From: Cupriavidus oxalaticus
Lineage (GTDB): Bacteria; Pseudomonadota; Gammaproteobacteria; Burkholderiales; Burkholderiaceae
Direction of reading: 5' to 3'
Assembly (NCBI RefSeq): GCF_004768545.1
Contig: NZ_CP038635.1
Span: forward strand, 1,860,001 to 1,924,000
Length of the DNA: 64,000 bases
The notes under the pieces are model-generated. The model had not been told where the DNA came from, ran no database searches, and saw nothing but the letters and a program-made list of their open reading frames with translations. The stretch's first letter is position 1, and the number at the start of each line of letters is the position of its first letter. The translations under genes and the position numbers were made by a program. Below, piece after piece: positions 1 to 11,133 of the stretch.

Positions 1-1173
1 GTCGTAGCAGATGATCGTCAGCACCGGCCCGAAGATCTCCTCCTGCGCCACGGTGGCACGCGGCTCGACATTGCCGAGCACGGTCGGCTTGACGAAGAAG
101 CCCTGGTCCAGCCCTTCCGGCGCCTCGGGGCCGCCGGCCACCAGTTCGGCGCCCTCTTCCAGCCCGCGGCGGATATAGCCGGTGACGCGCTCCTTCTGCA
201 CGGCGGAAATCAGCGGTCCGAGCCTGGTGGTTTCCTGCAGCGGATCGCCCACGGTAAAGCCGGCCACCACCTTCTGCGCGATCGCTTTCACTTCGTCGTA
301 GCGGGCGCGCGGTACCAGCATGCGGGTATGCGCCGAGCAGGTCTGGCCGGAGTTGAGGAAGCAGGCGCTGATCGTGCCCTTGACCGCCGCCGGCAGGTCG
401 GCATCGTCCAGCACCACCGAGGCAGACTTGCCGCCCAGCTCCAGCGCAACGCGCTTGACCGTCTGCGACGCCAGCTCCGACACGCGCTTGCCGGCGCGGG
501 TCGAACCGGTGAACGACACCATGTCGACCTCCGGATAGCTCGCCAGCACCTCGCCCACCACCGGGCCAAACCCCGTCACCAGGTTGAACACACCCGGCGG
601 CAGGCCCGCGGCCTCGATCACCTCGGCCAGCACGAAGGCGTTCAGCGGCGCCACTTCCGACGGCTTGAGCACCACCGTGCAGCCCGCGGCCAGCGCCGGC
701 GCAACCTTCAGCGTGATCTGGTTGAGCGGGTAGTTCCACGGCGTGATCGCCGCCACCACGCCCACCGGCTCGCGCACCACCAGCGAATTGCCGACTTCTT
801 CCTCGAAGGGGAAGGTATCGAGCAGCTTGGCGGCCTGCCCCCAGTTGTAGACCGGGCCGCCCACCTGGATCGCGCGCGCCAGCTTGATCGGCATGCCGAC
901 TTCGCCGGCGATCATCTGGGCCAGTTCTTCGCTGCGCGCCTTCAGCCCTTCGGCGATTTTGGCGATATAGCCAGCGCGCACCGACGCGGGCGTCGACGCC
1001 CAGCCGTCAAAGGCAGCGCGCGCGGCCTGGATGGCGTCTTCCGCGTCGCGCGGCGAGCCTTCGGGAATGGTCCCCATCACCGCTTCGGTGCTGGAATGAA
1101 TGACGTCGATGGTGCCGGTACCGTGGGGCACGACCCACTTGCCGTTGATAAACAGTTTGTCTCGTTGTTGCAT
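1..1173 (-). CDS. NAD(P)-dependent aldehyde dehydrogenase, 3' end cut by window edge
   Basis: Oxidises an aldehyde to its carboxylic acid with NAD(P)+ in the cytoplasm. The visible 391 codons contain the family landmarks: the PWNYP cofactor-site motif, FTGST of the Rossmann loop, the general-base glutamate E245 in LELGGKS, and the nucleophile C279 in SGQTCS. Family members are about 475 residues, so roughly 85 C-terminal residues lie beyond base 1. The start is the ATG at 1173, giving [14 protein letters not shown], a normal N terminus for the family. It is divergent from the hypothetical gene at 1389 with a 215-base gap. The substrate cannot be told from the sequence; broad-range ALDHs of this type are common in Burkholderiales. 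Family certain, substrate unknown. Confidence 0.93.
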   Translation of the reverse strand, partial: MQQRDKLFINGKWVVPHGTGTIDVIHSSTEAVMGTIPEGSPRDAEDAIQAARAAFDGWASTPASVRAGYIAKIAEGLKARSEELAQMIAGEVGMPIKLARAIQVGGPVYNWGQAAKLLDTFPFEEEVGNSLVVREPVGVVAAITPWNYPLNQITLKVAPALAAGCTVVLKPSEVAPLNAFVLAEVIEAAGLPPGVFNLVTGFGPVVGEVLASYPEVDMVSFTGSTRAGKRVSELASQTVKRVALELGGKSASVVLDDADLPAAVKGTISACFLNSGQTCSAHTRMLVPRARYDEVKAIAQKVVAGFTVGDPLQETTRLGPLISAVQKERVTGYIRRGLEEGAELVAGGPEAPEGLDQGFFVKPTVLGNVEPRATVAQEEIFGPVLTIICYD

Positions 1174-1388
1174 GGCCACAGTTCTCGGTTGGTGCTGAGT
1201 TTGACGGATGAGCAACCGCAATTTTTTGTTACTTTTATGGTGCACGCACATTGTAGAGCGGTTTGGAGACTATGTTTCCAGCCCTGGCAGCCCCCGCGCC
1301 GGGCGCGTCTCTTCAAATGGCGATAATCGGCCGCACCCGGATACGGGATGCTCGCACGGACGGCCGGCATAACAAGGGAGCGAGACAC

Positions 1389-2003
1389 ATGGTCGATCCG
1401 ATCTACCGCAAGACGGATGCGGGACAGGACGAGATCAGGACGCGCGCGCGCAAGCTGGACCACAAGCTGCGCGCGCTGCTGTTAATGGTCAACGGTGAGC
1501 GCCGCGGGCAGGACCTGCTGGCGCAGGTGGCAGGCATGGGGGTCGGGCCCGATGCCCTCGACATGCTGGCCGCCCAGGGGCTGGTCGAGCCAGTGCATGA
1601 GGCGGCACCGGCGCTAGCGGCTGCAGCTGCGGCGCCGGATGCCCCGGCACGCACTTCGGCCGCGGCGGCGGATACCAACCTGTTTTCGGTGTACGCCATG
1701 CGGCACGGGCCGGCGGCAACGCCCGACGCGGCACAGACGACCCATCCGACGCACTCTGCCGCCGAGATCGACGCGTTCCAGCGCCTCTACCACTTCTATA
1801 CCGACGTCATCGGCCAGCACCTGGGCCTGCGCGGCTACATGCTGCAGGTAAAGGTGGAAAAAGCGCAGGACCTGCCCGCGCTGCTGACCCTGCGCGAGCC
1901 GCTGCACGCGGCGCTGCTCAGGGCCAAAGGCGAAATCACGGCGCATGCGATCCTGCGTGAGCTGGACTCCATCGCACAGGACCTCCCGGCAGTGGCCGGA
2001 TAA
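1389..2003 (+). CDS. conserved hypothetical protein, Ala-rich linker
   Basis: A 204-residue protein I do not recognise. The start at 1389 was chosen over an upstream in-frame ATG at 1263 because AGGGAGCGA lies just before it. The first 65 residues form a charged helical segment (KLDHKLRALLLMVNGERRGQDLL), followed by an Ala/Pro-rich linker of about 60 residues and a conserved-looking helical C-terminal part (FQRLYHFYTDVIGQHLGLRG, then leucine-rich helices). No signal peptide or membrane segment is visible. Two helical domains joined by a flexible linker would fit a regulatory or adaptor protein, but that is only inference. A hairpin terminator follows directly at 2028-2057. Confidence 0.72.
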   Translation: MVDPIYRKTDAGQDEIRTRARKLDHKLRALLLMVNGERRGQDLLAQVAGMGVGPDALDMLAAQGLVEPVHEAAPALAAAAAAPDAPARTSAAAADTNLFSVYAMRHGPAATPDAAQTTHPTHSAAEIDAFQRLYHFYTDVIGQHLGLRGYMLQVKVEKAQDLPALLTLREPLHAALLRAKGEITAHAILRELDSIAQDLPAVAG

Positions 2004-2027
2004 GCGGCGATCCCCGCGCCAGACAGC

Positions 2028-2057
2028 AAAAAGGCCGCCTCGGAAGGCGGCCCTTCT
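2028..2057. terminator. bidirectional Rho-independent terminator
   Basis: A perfect 8-bp stem GGCCGCCT/AGGCGGCC (2033-2040 and 2045-2052) with a CGGA loop. It is preceded by AAAAA, which is a U-tract when read on the minus strand, and followed by CTTCTT on the plus strand. It sits between the convergent genes ending at 2003 and 2077 and is best suited to ending ybiT transcripts. Confidence 0.85.
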
Positions 2058-2076
2058 TCATCGGCATGAGGCAGAC

Positions 2077-3699
2077 TCAGCCGTCGATCCCCTGCGACTG
2101 CAGGTACTCGTCATACGTGCCCAGGTAGTCGGTCAGCGTGCCGTCGGTGCGCACTTCGATCACGCGCGTCGCCAGGCCGCTCACGAACTCGCGGTCGTGC
2201 GACACGAAGATCAGCGTGCCCTGGAACTTGTCCAGCGCGATCTGCATCGACTCGATCGACTCCATGTCCATGTGGTTGGTCGGCTCGTCCAGCGCCAGCA
2301 CGTTATGGCGGCCCAGCATCAGCTTGCCCCAGATCATGCGGCCCTTCTCGCCGCCGGACAGCACCTTGACGTTCTTCTTGATGTCGTCGGCGGAGAACAG
2401 CAGCCGGCCCAGCGTGCCGCGCAGCGAGGTTTCGTCATCGCCGGCCTGCGTCCACTGGCTCATCCAGTCCATCACGTCGCGATCCGCCGGGAATTCCTCG
2501 TACGTGTCCTGCGGCATGTAGCCGACATTGGCGTTCTCGGCCCACTTGACCGAGCCGCGATCCACCTCGACGCCACGCTGCACGCCGGTCTGCACCGCGC
2601 CGTTGAGCAGGCTGCGCAGCAGCGTGGTCTTGCCCGCACCGTTTTCGCCGATGATCGCCACGCGCTCGCCGGCCTGGATCGCCATCGACAGGCTGTCGAT
2701 GATCTTGCGGTCGTAGCTCTTGGTGACGTTCTCCACCTCGACCGCCAGGTTGTGCAGCTTCTTCTCGAACTCGAAGCGGATGAACGGGTTCTGGCGCGAC
2801 GACGGCTTGATGTCCTCGACCTTGATCTTCTCGATCTGCTTGGCCCGCGAGGTGGCCTGGCGTGCCTTGGACTTGTTGGCCGAGAAGCGGCGCACGAAGT
2901 CCTGCAGTTCGGAGATGCGCTCCTTGGCGCGCGCGTTGGCGGCCATCTGGCGCTCGCGGGCCTGCATCGACGCTTCCATGTAGTCGTCGTAGTTGCCCGG
3001 GTAGACCTTGAGCGTGCCGTAGTCCATGTCGGCCATGTGCGTGCAGACCGAGTTCAGGAAGTGGCGATCGTGCGAGATGATGATCATGGTGGAGTTGCGC
3101 TCGTTGAGCACGGTCTCCAGCCAGCGGATCGTGTTGATGTCCAGGTTGTTGGTCGGTTCGTCCAGCAGCAGCACGTCCGGGTTCGAGAACAGTGCCTGCG
3201 CCAGCAGCACGCGCAGCTTCCAGCCCGGTGCGACGTCGCTCATCGGGCCCTGGTGCTGCGCGGTGGGGATGCCCACGCCCAGCAGCAGTTCGCCGGCGCG
3301 CGCCTCGGCGGTGTAGCCGTCGTACTCGGCGTACTTGGCTTCCAGCTCGGCGGCCTTCATGTAGTCTTCGTCGGTCGCTTCCGGGTTGGCGTAGATGGCG
3401 TCGCGCTCCTGCGCGGCGGCCCACATCTCGGTGTGGCCCATCATCACCACGTCCAGCACGCGCATGTCTTCATAGGCGAACTGGTCCTGGCGCAGCTTGC
3501 CCAGGCGGATGCCGGGCTCCAGCATGACGTTGCCCGACGACGGCTCGAGGTCGCCGCCCAGGATCTTCATGAAGGTGGACTTGCCGCAGCCGTTCGCGCC
3601 GATCAGGCCGTAGCGGTTGCCCTCGCCGAACTTGACCGAGATATTCTCGAACAACGGCTTGGGGCCGAACTGCATGGTGATGTTTGCGGTAGAAAGCAC
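2077..3699 (-). CDS. ybiT: ABC-F family ATPase, YbiT type
   Basis: Soluble ribosome-associated ABC-F ATPase, a family acting at the ribosomal E site to relieve translational stalls rather than transporting anything. The 540 residues hold two ABC domains. The first has Walker [10 protein letters not shown] near residue 35 and [11 protein letters not shown]; the second has GENGAGKTT, the LSGGEKGRM signature and [10 protein letters not shown]. They are joined by the charged linker (PtIM) that includes [10 protein letters not shown]. There are no transmembrane segments. The opening [25 protein letters not shown] and overall length match YbiT far better than EttA, Uup or YheS. Its first-domain signature is degenerate ([13 protein letters not shown]), as in E. 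coli YbiT. It is monocistronic between two intergenic gaps. Confidence 0.95.
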   Translation of the reverse strand: MLSTANITMQFGPKPLFENISVKFGEGNRYGLIGANGCGKSTFMKILGGDLEPSSGNVMLEPGIRLGKLRQDQFAYEDMRVLDVVMMGHTEMWAAAQERDAIYANPEATDEDYMKAAELEAKYAEYDGYTAEARAGELLLGVGIPTAQHQGPMSDVAPGWKLRVLLAQALFSNPDVLLLDEPTNNLDINTIRWLETVLNERNSTMIIISHDRHFLNSVCTHMADMDYGTLKVYPGNYDDYMEASMQARERQMAANARAKERISELQDFVRRFSANKSKARQATSRAKQIEKIKVEDIKPSSRQNPFIRFEFEKKLHNLAVEVENVTKSYDRKIIDSLSMAIQAGERVAIIGENGAGKTTLLRSLLNGAVQTGVQRGVEVDRGSVKWAENANVGYMPQDTYEEFPADRDVMDWMSQWTQAGDDETSLRGTLGRLLFSADDIKKNVKVLSGGEKGRMIWGKLMLGRHNVLALDEPTNHMDMESIESMQIALDKFQGTLIFVSHDREFVSGLATRVIEVRTDGTLTDYLGTYDEYLQSQGIDG

Positions 3700-4001
3700 G
3701 TCTGGAACCTTGTCTGGAGAATGTGGCGCCGCGGCACTGGCCGCCTTGCGCAGGTTGTTGCACCGGGGTGCACCCCATGCCGTTCAGGGGCCGGCCCTGC
3801 CGGCAGGCATCGCGCCGTCCGGAGCATTCCGGAGCCATGGCTGGCGATGCGGCAGGGACCGCGCCCGGTTCTTGCGAGAACCCGGCAGGAAGTCAGGAAA
3901 TAACCGCATATTCTACCATCCGGATGCGTTCCTTGCATCCGTAGGCGGGACGATGAACGCCTGGCGGCCTGCATGTGGCGGCCGCGCTTCGCGTGCAGCG
4001 C
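3700..4001. other. 302-base intergenic region
   Basis: Lies between the ybiT start and the ldcA stop, so it should hold the ybiT promoter and the end of the ldcA transcript. I see no convincing gene, clear palindrome or T-tailed hairpin. The open frames here have the composition of antisense shadows. Confidence 0.5.
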
Positions 4002-6105
<2,104 letters not shown>

Positions 6106-6196
6106 GTGTAGCGGCGCCCTTTCCGTGGTCCAGGCCGCCTGCGTTGGACGGGCGCCGCGCGTGCGCCCGAAGCCTCTATTGTGTACGTTTGCCCAG

Positions 6197-6240
6197 CGTT
6201 GAGCAAAACCCGGGGCAAAACCCCGGAGCCGCGCTCAACG
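6197..6240 (-). terminator. stem-loop at the queE stop codon
   Basis: Nested inverted repeat: outer arms CGTTGAGC (6197-6204) and GCTCAACG (6233-6240), inner arms CCGGGG (6210-6215) and CCCCGG (6221-6226) around a five-base loop. Read on the minus strand the inner hairpin is followed by GTTTTG. The outer arm contains the queE stop codon (6235-6237). It probably attenuates or ends the queE message before queD; a role in mRNA stability is the alternative. Confidence 0.6.
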
Positions 6241-6882
6241 AATGCCCAGCAGCTTGTGGGTCTGCAACGACAGCCGCCAGCGCGGATGGCGCTGGCAGAA
6301 GTCCACCGCGGCGGCCGTATTTTCGCGCTGCAGCGGGCCGTCCATGGGCTGCACCAGGAAATGCTCGAAATCAAGCTGCTCGTATGCGGCAAAGTCCTGG
6401 CCCGCCTGCGGGATCACGACCTTGAGCTCGTCACCGCCCCTGACCACCAGCTCGGAACCCATCTTGGGACTCACGCAAACCCAGTCGATGCCGGGCGGCA
6501 CGGCGATGGTGCCGTTGGTCTCGATCGCGATCTCGAAGCCCTGCTCATGCAGCGCATCGATCAGCGGCGCGTCGAGCTGCAGCAGCGGCTCGCCCCCGGT
6601 GCACACCACCAGCGGCTTGCCCAGCGGCTTGCCACCAGCGCCCTGCGGCCATTCCGAGGCGACCACCGCGGCCAGTTCCCCGGCGGTGCGGTACTTGCCG
6701 CCGCGGGTGCCATCGGTGCCGACGAAATCGGTGTCGCAGAACTGGCATACCGCGCTGGCGCGATCCTCTTCGCGGCCGCTCCACAGGTTGCAGCCGGCAA
6801 AGCGGCAGAACACCGCGGCGCGGCCGGCGTTGGCGCCCTCGCCCTGCAGCGTATAGAAGATTTCCTTGACGGCGTAAGTCAT
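6235..6882 (-). CDS. queE: 7-carboxy-7-deazaguanine synthase QueE
   Basis: Radical-SAM enzyme that contracts 6-carboxytetrahydropterin to 7-carboxy-7-deazaguanine in queuosine biosynthesis. The 215 residues contain the substrate-loop start YTLQGEGANAG, the cluster cysteines C31, C46 and C49, and TGGEPLLQ. The spacing is CX14CX2C instead of the canonical CX3CX2C; this expanded loop is established for the Burkholderia QueE, so it marks the lineage rather than a defect. Start MTYAVKEIFYTLQGEG is typical. It heads the queE-queD-tadA-ldcA series on the minus strand. Confidence 0.94.
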   Translation of the reverse strand: MTYAVKEIFYTLQGEGANAGRAAVFCRFAGCNLWSGREEDRASAVCQFCDTDFVGTDGTRGGKYRTAGELAAVVASEWPQGAGGKPLGKPLVVCTGGEPLLQLDAPLIDALHEQGFEIAIETNGTIAVPPGIDWVCVSPKMGSELVVRGGDELKVVIPQAGQDFAAYEQLDFEHFLVQPMDGPLQRENTAAAVDFCQRHPRWRLSLQTHKLLGIR

Positions 6883-7226
6883 GCGTGAGGTCTCTCTGGG
6901 ACCGTAAACGGATTATGGCAGCGGAATATCGGCAGCCTTCGGGCTGGCCGGGTGTATTGGTATGGTTGGGCTCGGCCAGGGGCCAGTCTTGGCGGATCGA
7001 TCGGCGGGACCGATGCCGTCCAGGGCGGGCGCACGATCGTGGCTATCGCTGGCAGCGCGGGCGGGAAGCACCGGGTTCCGGCGCAGGGGTCGAATCCGCC
7101 CCGTGGCCTGTCGCAGGCTGCGTCCGGCCGCTCCGGACACGGCTCGGACAACATCTAAGTATACCAGAGGGCTAAGGGTTTTTGCCTAGGGCCGGCGTGA
7201 CGCGCGCGTCGCCCGCCGGCCGCACC
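6883..7226. other. 344-base intergenic region
   Basis: Separates queE from the DUF1993 gene. It should contain the queE promoter and the end of nothing else, since the DUF1993 gene points away from it at its 3' end. GC-rich and with several overlapping shadow frames, none with a plausible ribosome site. A patch at 7086-7110 resembles a tRNA T-loop but has no matching stems. I see no defined element. Confidence 0.45.
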
Positions 7227-7733
7227 TTACTTGAGCCCGAGGTAGTCGCGCTTGCCGATCTGCACGCCCTTGTGGCGCAGGATGTCGTAGCCCGTGGTCA
7301 CGTGGAAATAGAAGTTGGGCAGCGCAAACCCCAGCAGGTACGACTTGCCGTCGAACGTCACCGGCCCCTGCCGCAATTTCAGTTCGATCACGCGCTGTTC
7401 GCTGCCCTCGAGCTGCGCCGGCGTGATCTGCTCCAGGAACACGATGGTGCGCGCGATGCGGTCCTGCAGCTCGGCGAACGAGGTTTCGGTGTCGGCGAAC
7501 GATGGCACCTCGATCCCCGCCAGCCGCGCCGCGGCTCCCTTGGCGGCGTCGCTGGCGCGCTGGACCTGCGCCGACAGCGGATCCATGTCGGCGATCAGCC
7601 GGGTCTGGATCAAGTCGGCCGGATCCATGCCCTGCGCCTGCGCGTGCGCGGCGCCCTTGTCGAGGATCGCGGCAAGGTTGCCGAGGGCGCGGATAAACGG
7701 CGGGATCGATACGTCGTACATCGAAAGTGCCAT
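7227..7733 (-). CDS. DUF1993 domain-containing protein
   Basis: A 168-residue cytoplasmic protein of the DUF1993 family, which belongs to the DinB-like four-helix-bundle group; function unknown. The family blocks are visible: SMYDVSIPPFIRALGNLAAIL at the start, LIADMDPLSAQVQRASD, and the C-terminal FYFHVTTGYDILRHKGVQIGKRDYLG. The conserved H in FYFHVTT and the GYD..R.KGV ending are characteristic. The start at 7733 follows AGGAGA at a good distance, so an upstream frame extension was discarded. It has no operon partner; the next gene upstream is divergent. Confidence 0.88.
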   Translation of the reverse strand: MALSMYDVSIPPFIRALGNLAAILDKGAAHAQAQGMDPADLIQTRLIADMDPLSAQVQRASDAAKGAAARLAGIEVPSFADTETSFAELQDRIARTIVFLEQITPAQLEGSEQRVIELKLRQGPVTFDGKSYLLGFALPNFYFHVTTGYDILRHKGVQIGKRDYLGLK

Positions 7734-7987
7734 GGGGTCTCCTGGTGTGGCGTGTGTGGTCGCGGTTGTAGTGATTGCCGGGGGTCGGCAGGCTGTCCTG
7801 GCAACCTGCCGCGAGCATAGAACGGATTGGCCTTTGCCGCAGAACCTGCCACCGATTCTTGCAGCAGTGCCGGCGTCTCTTGCCGCATCCGAGGGCAACG
7901 CAACGGTTCGAGCGCCGCAGGCGGGCAACCTGATTTAACATATCTGGCCATCGCCCCGGAATCCGGCGGAGCCACCGCCGCGCCCCC

Positions 7988-8389
7988 ATGAACGCGTCGT
8001 TCCCCCTTCGCACGGAGTGCCCGCCGGGCGCCTGCATCTGCGGGCGCGAAGCGCTGTTGAGTGATCCCGGCGCCGACCTGCGCGTGCTGCGGCTCACCCG
8101 CGCCGAGGAAAAGCGCCTGGTCGAGCGGCTCGAGAACCTGACCAGCCTGGCCGAACTGCGCCGCATGGAGGGCCTGATGCAGGCCCAGCTGAATATCGTG
8201 CTGACGATCACGCCCAGCGCGCGCGGCGTAAAGACGGTGCGCGGCATCAATATCCAGGTGCAGGAACAGCCGGGCCTGTGCCGCAAGATCCGCCAGTCCA
8301 TTCCCGCGGCCATCCGGCGCAGCATGGAGCAGCATCCGGAGATCGCCTATGCGATCGTCGATGCGCACGACCTGCTGGGTGGGGCCTGA
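7988..8389 (+). CDS. conserved hypothetical protein with N-terminal Cys cluster
   Basis: A 133-residue protein not recognised as a named family. Near the N terminus is a compact CPPGACICGRE motif (three cysteines) followed by a helical, charged region with ENLTSLAELRRMEGLM. The second half is basic (SARGVKTVRGINIQVQEQPGLCRKIRQ) and contains a fourth Cys. A small metal site is possible but not shown. It is divergent from the DUF1993 gene (254-base gap) and convergent with ppk (57-base gap). No signal peptide or membrane helix. Codon usage and GC match its neighbours, and the frame looks coding. Confidence 0.7.
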   Translation: MNASFPLRTECPPGACICGREALLSDPGADLRVLRLTRAEEKRLVERLENLTSLAELRRMEGLMQAQLNIVLTITPSARGVKTVRGINIQVQEQPGLCRKIRQSIPAAIRRSMEQHPEIAYAIVDAHDLLGGA

Positions 8390-8446
8390 AGCGCGCGGGA
8401 CGCCCCATTTCACCCCGCCCTGTTCGTCGAACCGTCGAAGGGGCAC

Positions 8447-10582
8447 TCAGGTCAGCGCCGACAGCAACATGTTCTGCGCTGCCTCGCCGTCCTGTGCAAG
8501 CTGACGTTCATAGGTCCCGCCAGGCGTCATCACCCACGTGTCGCGCCGGTCGGAAAGGTACGGCTTCAGCCCTTCGGCAATGACCCTCCCCTTCAGCCGG
8601 GGATCCAGGATGGGAAAACAGATCTCGATCCGCCGGGACAGGCTTCGTTCCATCCATTCGCCGCTGGACAGCATGACCTTCTCCGCCCCGCCGTCGTGAA
8701 AGTAGAAGATGCGCGAGTGCTCGAGAAACCGGCCCATGACCGATTTCACTGCGATGTGCTCCGACAGGCCGGCAACGCCCGGCCGCAGTGCGCAGGCGCC
8801 CCTGACGATCAGGTCGATACGCACGCCTTCACGCGAGGCATCGTATAGCGCCTGGATCAGTTCCGGCTCCAGCAGTGCATTCATCTTGGCGATAATCCTT
8901 CCCTTGCGCCCGGCCTTGGCGTGCTCGGCTTCGCATCGGATCGCCGCCAGCAACTGCTTCTTCATGGTAAACGGCGATTGCCAGATATGGGTCATGCTGT
9001 GCGTCTGCCCGCGCCCGGTCAGCTGGCTGAAGACTTGTGCCACGTCCTGCGTCAGCGCTTCGTTGCAGGTCAGCAATCCAAAATCCGTATAAGCGCGCGA
9101 GGTCTCGAGGTGATAGTTTCCCGTGCCGAGATGGACATAGCGCCTGAGCTTCCCCCCCTCCCGGCGCAACACCATGACCATCTTGGCGTGTGCCTTGAAA
9201 CCGACGACGCCATAGACGACATGCGCGCCGACTGCCTCCAGTTGAGCCGCCCAGCCGATATTCGCCTCCTCGTCGAAGCGGGCCAGCAATTCCACCACGG
9301 CGGTGACTTCCTTGCCGTTGCGCGCAGCCTCGATGAGTGCCGACAACAGGACCGAGTCGTGCCCGGCGCGATACACGGTGTGGCTGATCGCCACGACATC
9401 GGGATCCTGTGCCGCCTGCCTGACGAAATCGACAACCGGTGCAAATGACTGGAACGGATGGTGCAGCAGGATGTCGCCGTCGCGCATGGCGCGGAAGACG
9501 TCGGCATGCTCCCTCAATATCTTCGGCACGCCGGGCCGGAAAGGCGTGTATTTCAGCTCCGGCCTGTCGACCTGGTCCGGCACCTGCATCAGGCGAACCA
9601 GGTTGACCGGCCCGTTGACCGAAAATACTTCGCCCGGCGCCAGCCCGAACTGTTCCTGCAGGAATGTCGTCATTGCCGGGGTGCAGTTGTCCGCGACTTC
9701 CAGCCGGACCGCGTCGCCAAGATGGCGGTGCGGCAGTTCGCCTTGCAGCGCCTCGCGCAGGTTCTTGACTTCTTCCTCGTCCACGAACAATTCGCTGTTC
9801 CGGGTCACACGGAACTGATAGCAGCCCCGTATCGACATACCGCTGAAAAGCTCGCCGACATGGGCGTGAAGGATGGACGAGAGAAAGACGAAGCCATGCT
9901 CGCACCCCGAAACGTCAGCGGGCAGTGCGATGACACGTGGCAGCGCCCGTGGCGCCTGCACGATCGCATTGCCGGAGTTGCGGCCGAACGCATCCTTGCC
10001 CTCCAGCTCAACCGCGAAGTTCAGGCTCTTGTTGAGAATGCGCGGGAACGGATGCGCGGGATCCAGCCCGATGGGTGTCAGGACCGGCATCAGCTCGGCG
10101 AAGAAGAAATCGCGAATCCAGGCCTGCTGCACGGCGTTCCACGATGGCCGTCGCAAAAAGCAGATCTGCTGCTCTGCCATGGCTGGGATCAACACGTCAT
10201 TGAATAGGCGATACTGCTGATCGACCAATTCACGCACCCGCTGGTTGACCGCGGCATAGACGACCTGCGGCGTAAGCCCGTCGGGGCCGACTACCGGCGA
10301 CTGAAGCGCGCACTGTTCCTTCAGGCCCGCCACGCGGATTTCGTAGAACTCATCCAGGTTGCTGCTGAAGGTGCACAGCGCACGCAGGCGCTCGAGCAGC
10401 GGAATGGCGGGATCAGCCGCCTGTTGCAGGACGCGGCTGAAAAATTCCAGCTGGCTGAGTTCGCGGTTGATATAGAACTCATTGCCATTGGGCAAGCTCT
10501 CCTCATCCACCAGAGGGCCCGGGCGCCCCGCGCCCCGAGCACCCGGCGATCCGTGCTGCATGAAGCTGGATTCGCGTTTCAT
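8447..10582 (-). CDS. ppk1: polyphosphate kinase 1
   Basis: Reversibly polymerises the gamma-phosphate of ATP into polyphosphate. The 711 residues follow PPK1 order: N domain from YINRELSQLEFF, head domain, and two PLD-like catalytic domains. The phosphorylated histidine is H465 in GFKAHAK, followed by YVHLGTGNYH; the second is H622 in GRFLEHSRIFYF. An N-terminal extension of about 35 residues precedes the conserved core, so M8 (ATG at 10561) could be the real start. There is no adjacent ppx, unlike the usual ppk-ppx pair, which suggests that this is one of several ppk copies. It is divergent from the small gene at 10730. Confidence 0.94.
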   Translation of the reverse strand: MKRESSFMQHGSPGARGAGRPGPLVDEESLPNGNEFYINRELSQLEFFSRVLQQAADPAIPLLERLRALCTFSSNLDEFYEIRVAGLKEQCALQSPVVGPDGLTPQVVYAAVNQRVRELVDQQYRLFNDVLIPAMAEQQICFLRRPSWNAVQQAWIRDFFFAELMPVLTPIGLDPAHPFPRILNKSLNFAVELEGKDAFGRNSGNAIVQAPRALPRVIALPADVSGCEHGFVFLSSILHAHVGELFSGMSIRGCYQFRVTRNSELFVDEEEVKNLREALQGELPHRHLGDAVRLEVADNCTPAMTTFLQEQFGLAPGEVFSVNGPVNLVRLMQVPDQVDRPELKYTPFRPGVPKILREHADVFRAMRDGDILLHHPFQSFAPVVDFVRQAAQDPDVVAISHTVYRAGHDSVLLSALIEAARNGKEVTAVVELLARFDEEANIGWAAQLEAVGAHVVYGVVGFKAHAKMVMVLRREGGKLRRYVHLGTGNYHLETSRAYTDFGLLTCNEALTQDVAQVFSQLTGRGQTHSMTHIWQSPFTMKKQLLAAIRCEAEHAKAGRKGRIIAKMNALLEPELIQALYDASREGVRIDLIVRGACALRPGVAGLSEHIAVKSVMGRFLEHSRIFYFHDGGAEKVMLSSGEWMERSLSRRIEICFPILDPRLKGRVIAEGLKPYLSDRRDTWVMTPGGTYERQLAQDGEAAQNMLLSALT

Positions 10583-10729
10583 GATTCCGTGCCGAAGAGA
10601 GTTCTTTCCAGATTCTAGCTGGCGTATCGCGCATATCGGCGCGATTCTGATTCTGGCGTTCGCGAAAAATGCAATCCCTGCGCAGCAGCCTCGTCCTAGA
10701 ATAATCCGACCTGCCCAATGGAGTTGCCA

Positions 10730-11035
10730 ATGACACAGGAAATATCATATGCGAGCGAGACCACGCCAGAAGGCCTGGCGAGATTAATCGAGCACATCAG
10801 GCATGCCGTGGGGCAAGGTGATCTTGACCCCGAGTTTGTCCACAAACTGGCCAAGCGGATCTGCAAGGAGTTTCAGGAGATGAAGGCCGCCAGGCCGGGA
10901 GCTACTGAACTGGCAGACCTCGAGTCGAGCATCGAAACGCTGCTGCTGGCCGCGGACAGCGGGCATGGCGCCAGGCTGACCAGGTCCTTGCAAAAGTTGC
11001 GTGAAACTGAGGGCGCGAGTCCGGCTTCTCACTAG
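10730..11035 (+). CDS. hypothetical small helical protein
   Basis: A 101-residue protein not recognised. Start chosen at 10730, which has GGAG seven bases upstream; the in-frame ATG at 10718 overlaps that site. It is acidic at the N terminus and largely helical (GLARLIEHIRHAVGQGDLD, then KLAKRICKEFQEMK, then LADLESSIETLLL). No signal peptide, membrane helix or Cys pair. It is divergent from ppk1 with 147 bases between and has lower GC in its promoter (TAGAATAAT near 10697). Function cannot be inferred; the shared promoter region hints at a link with polyphosphate metabolism but no more. Confidence 0.65.
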   Translation: MTQEISYASETTPEGLARLIEHIRHAVGQGDLDPEFVHKLAKRICKEFQEMKAARPGATELADLESSIETLLLAADSGHGARLTRSLQKLRETEGASPASH

Positions 11036-11133
11036 CGGCCGTATTAATGATTTCGCCGGGGCTTTTTATTATGTTGTTAATTCAGGAATCCCAGGCGTTG
11101 CCTGCTTGCCGGAATCCGTGCTGCAGTTATGCC

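Noticed and set aside
7086..7110. tRNA T-arm-like stretch GGTCGAATCC in the gap before the DUF1993 gene
   Set aside because: No acceptor, D or anticodon stems can be formed around it and the T-stem itself does not pair.
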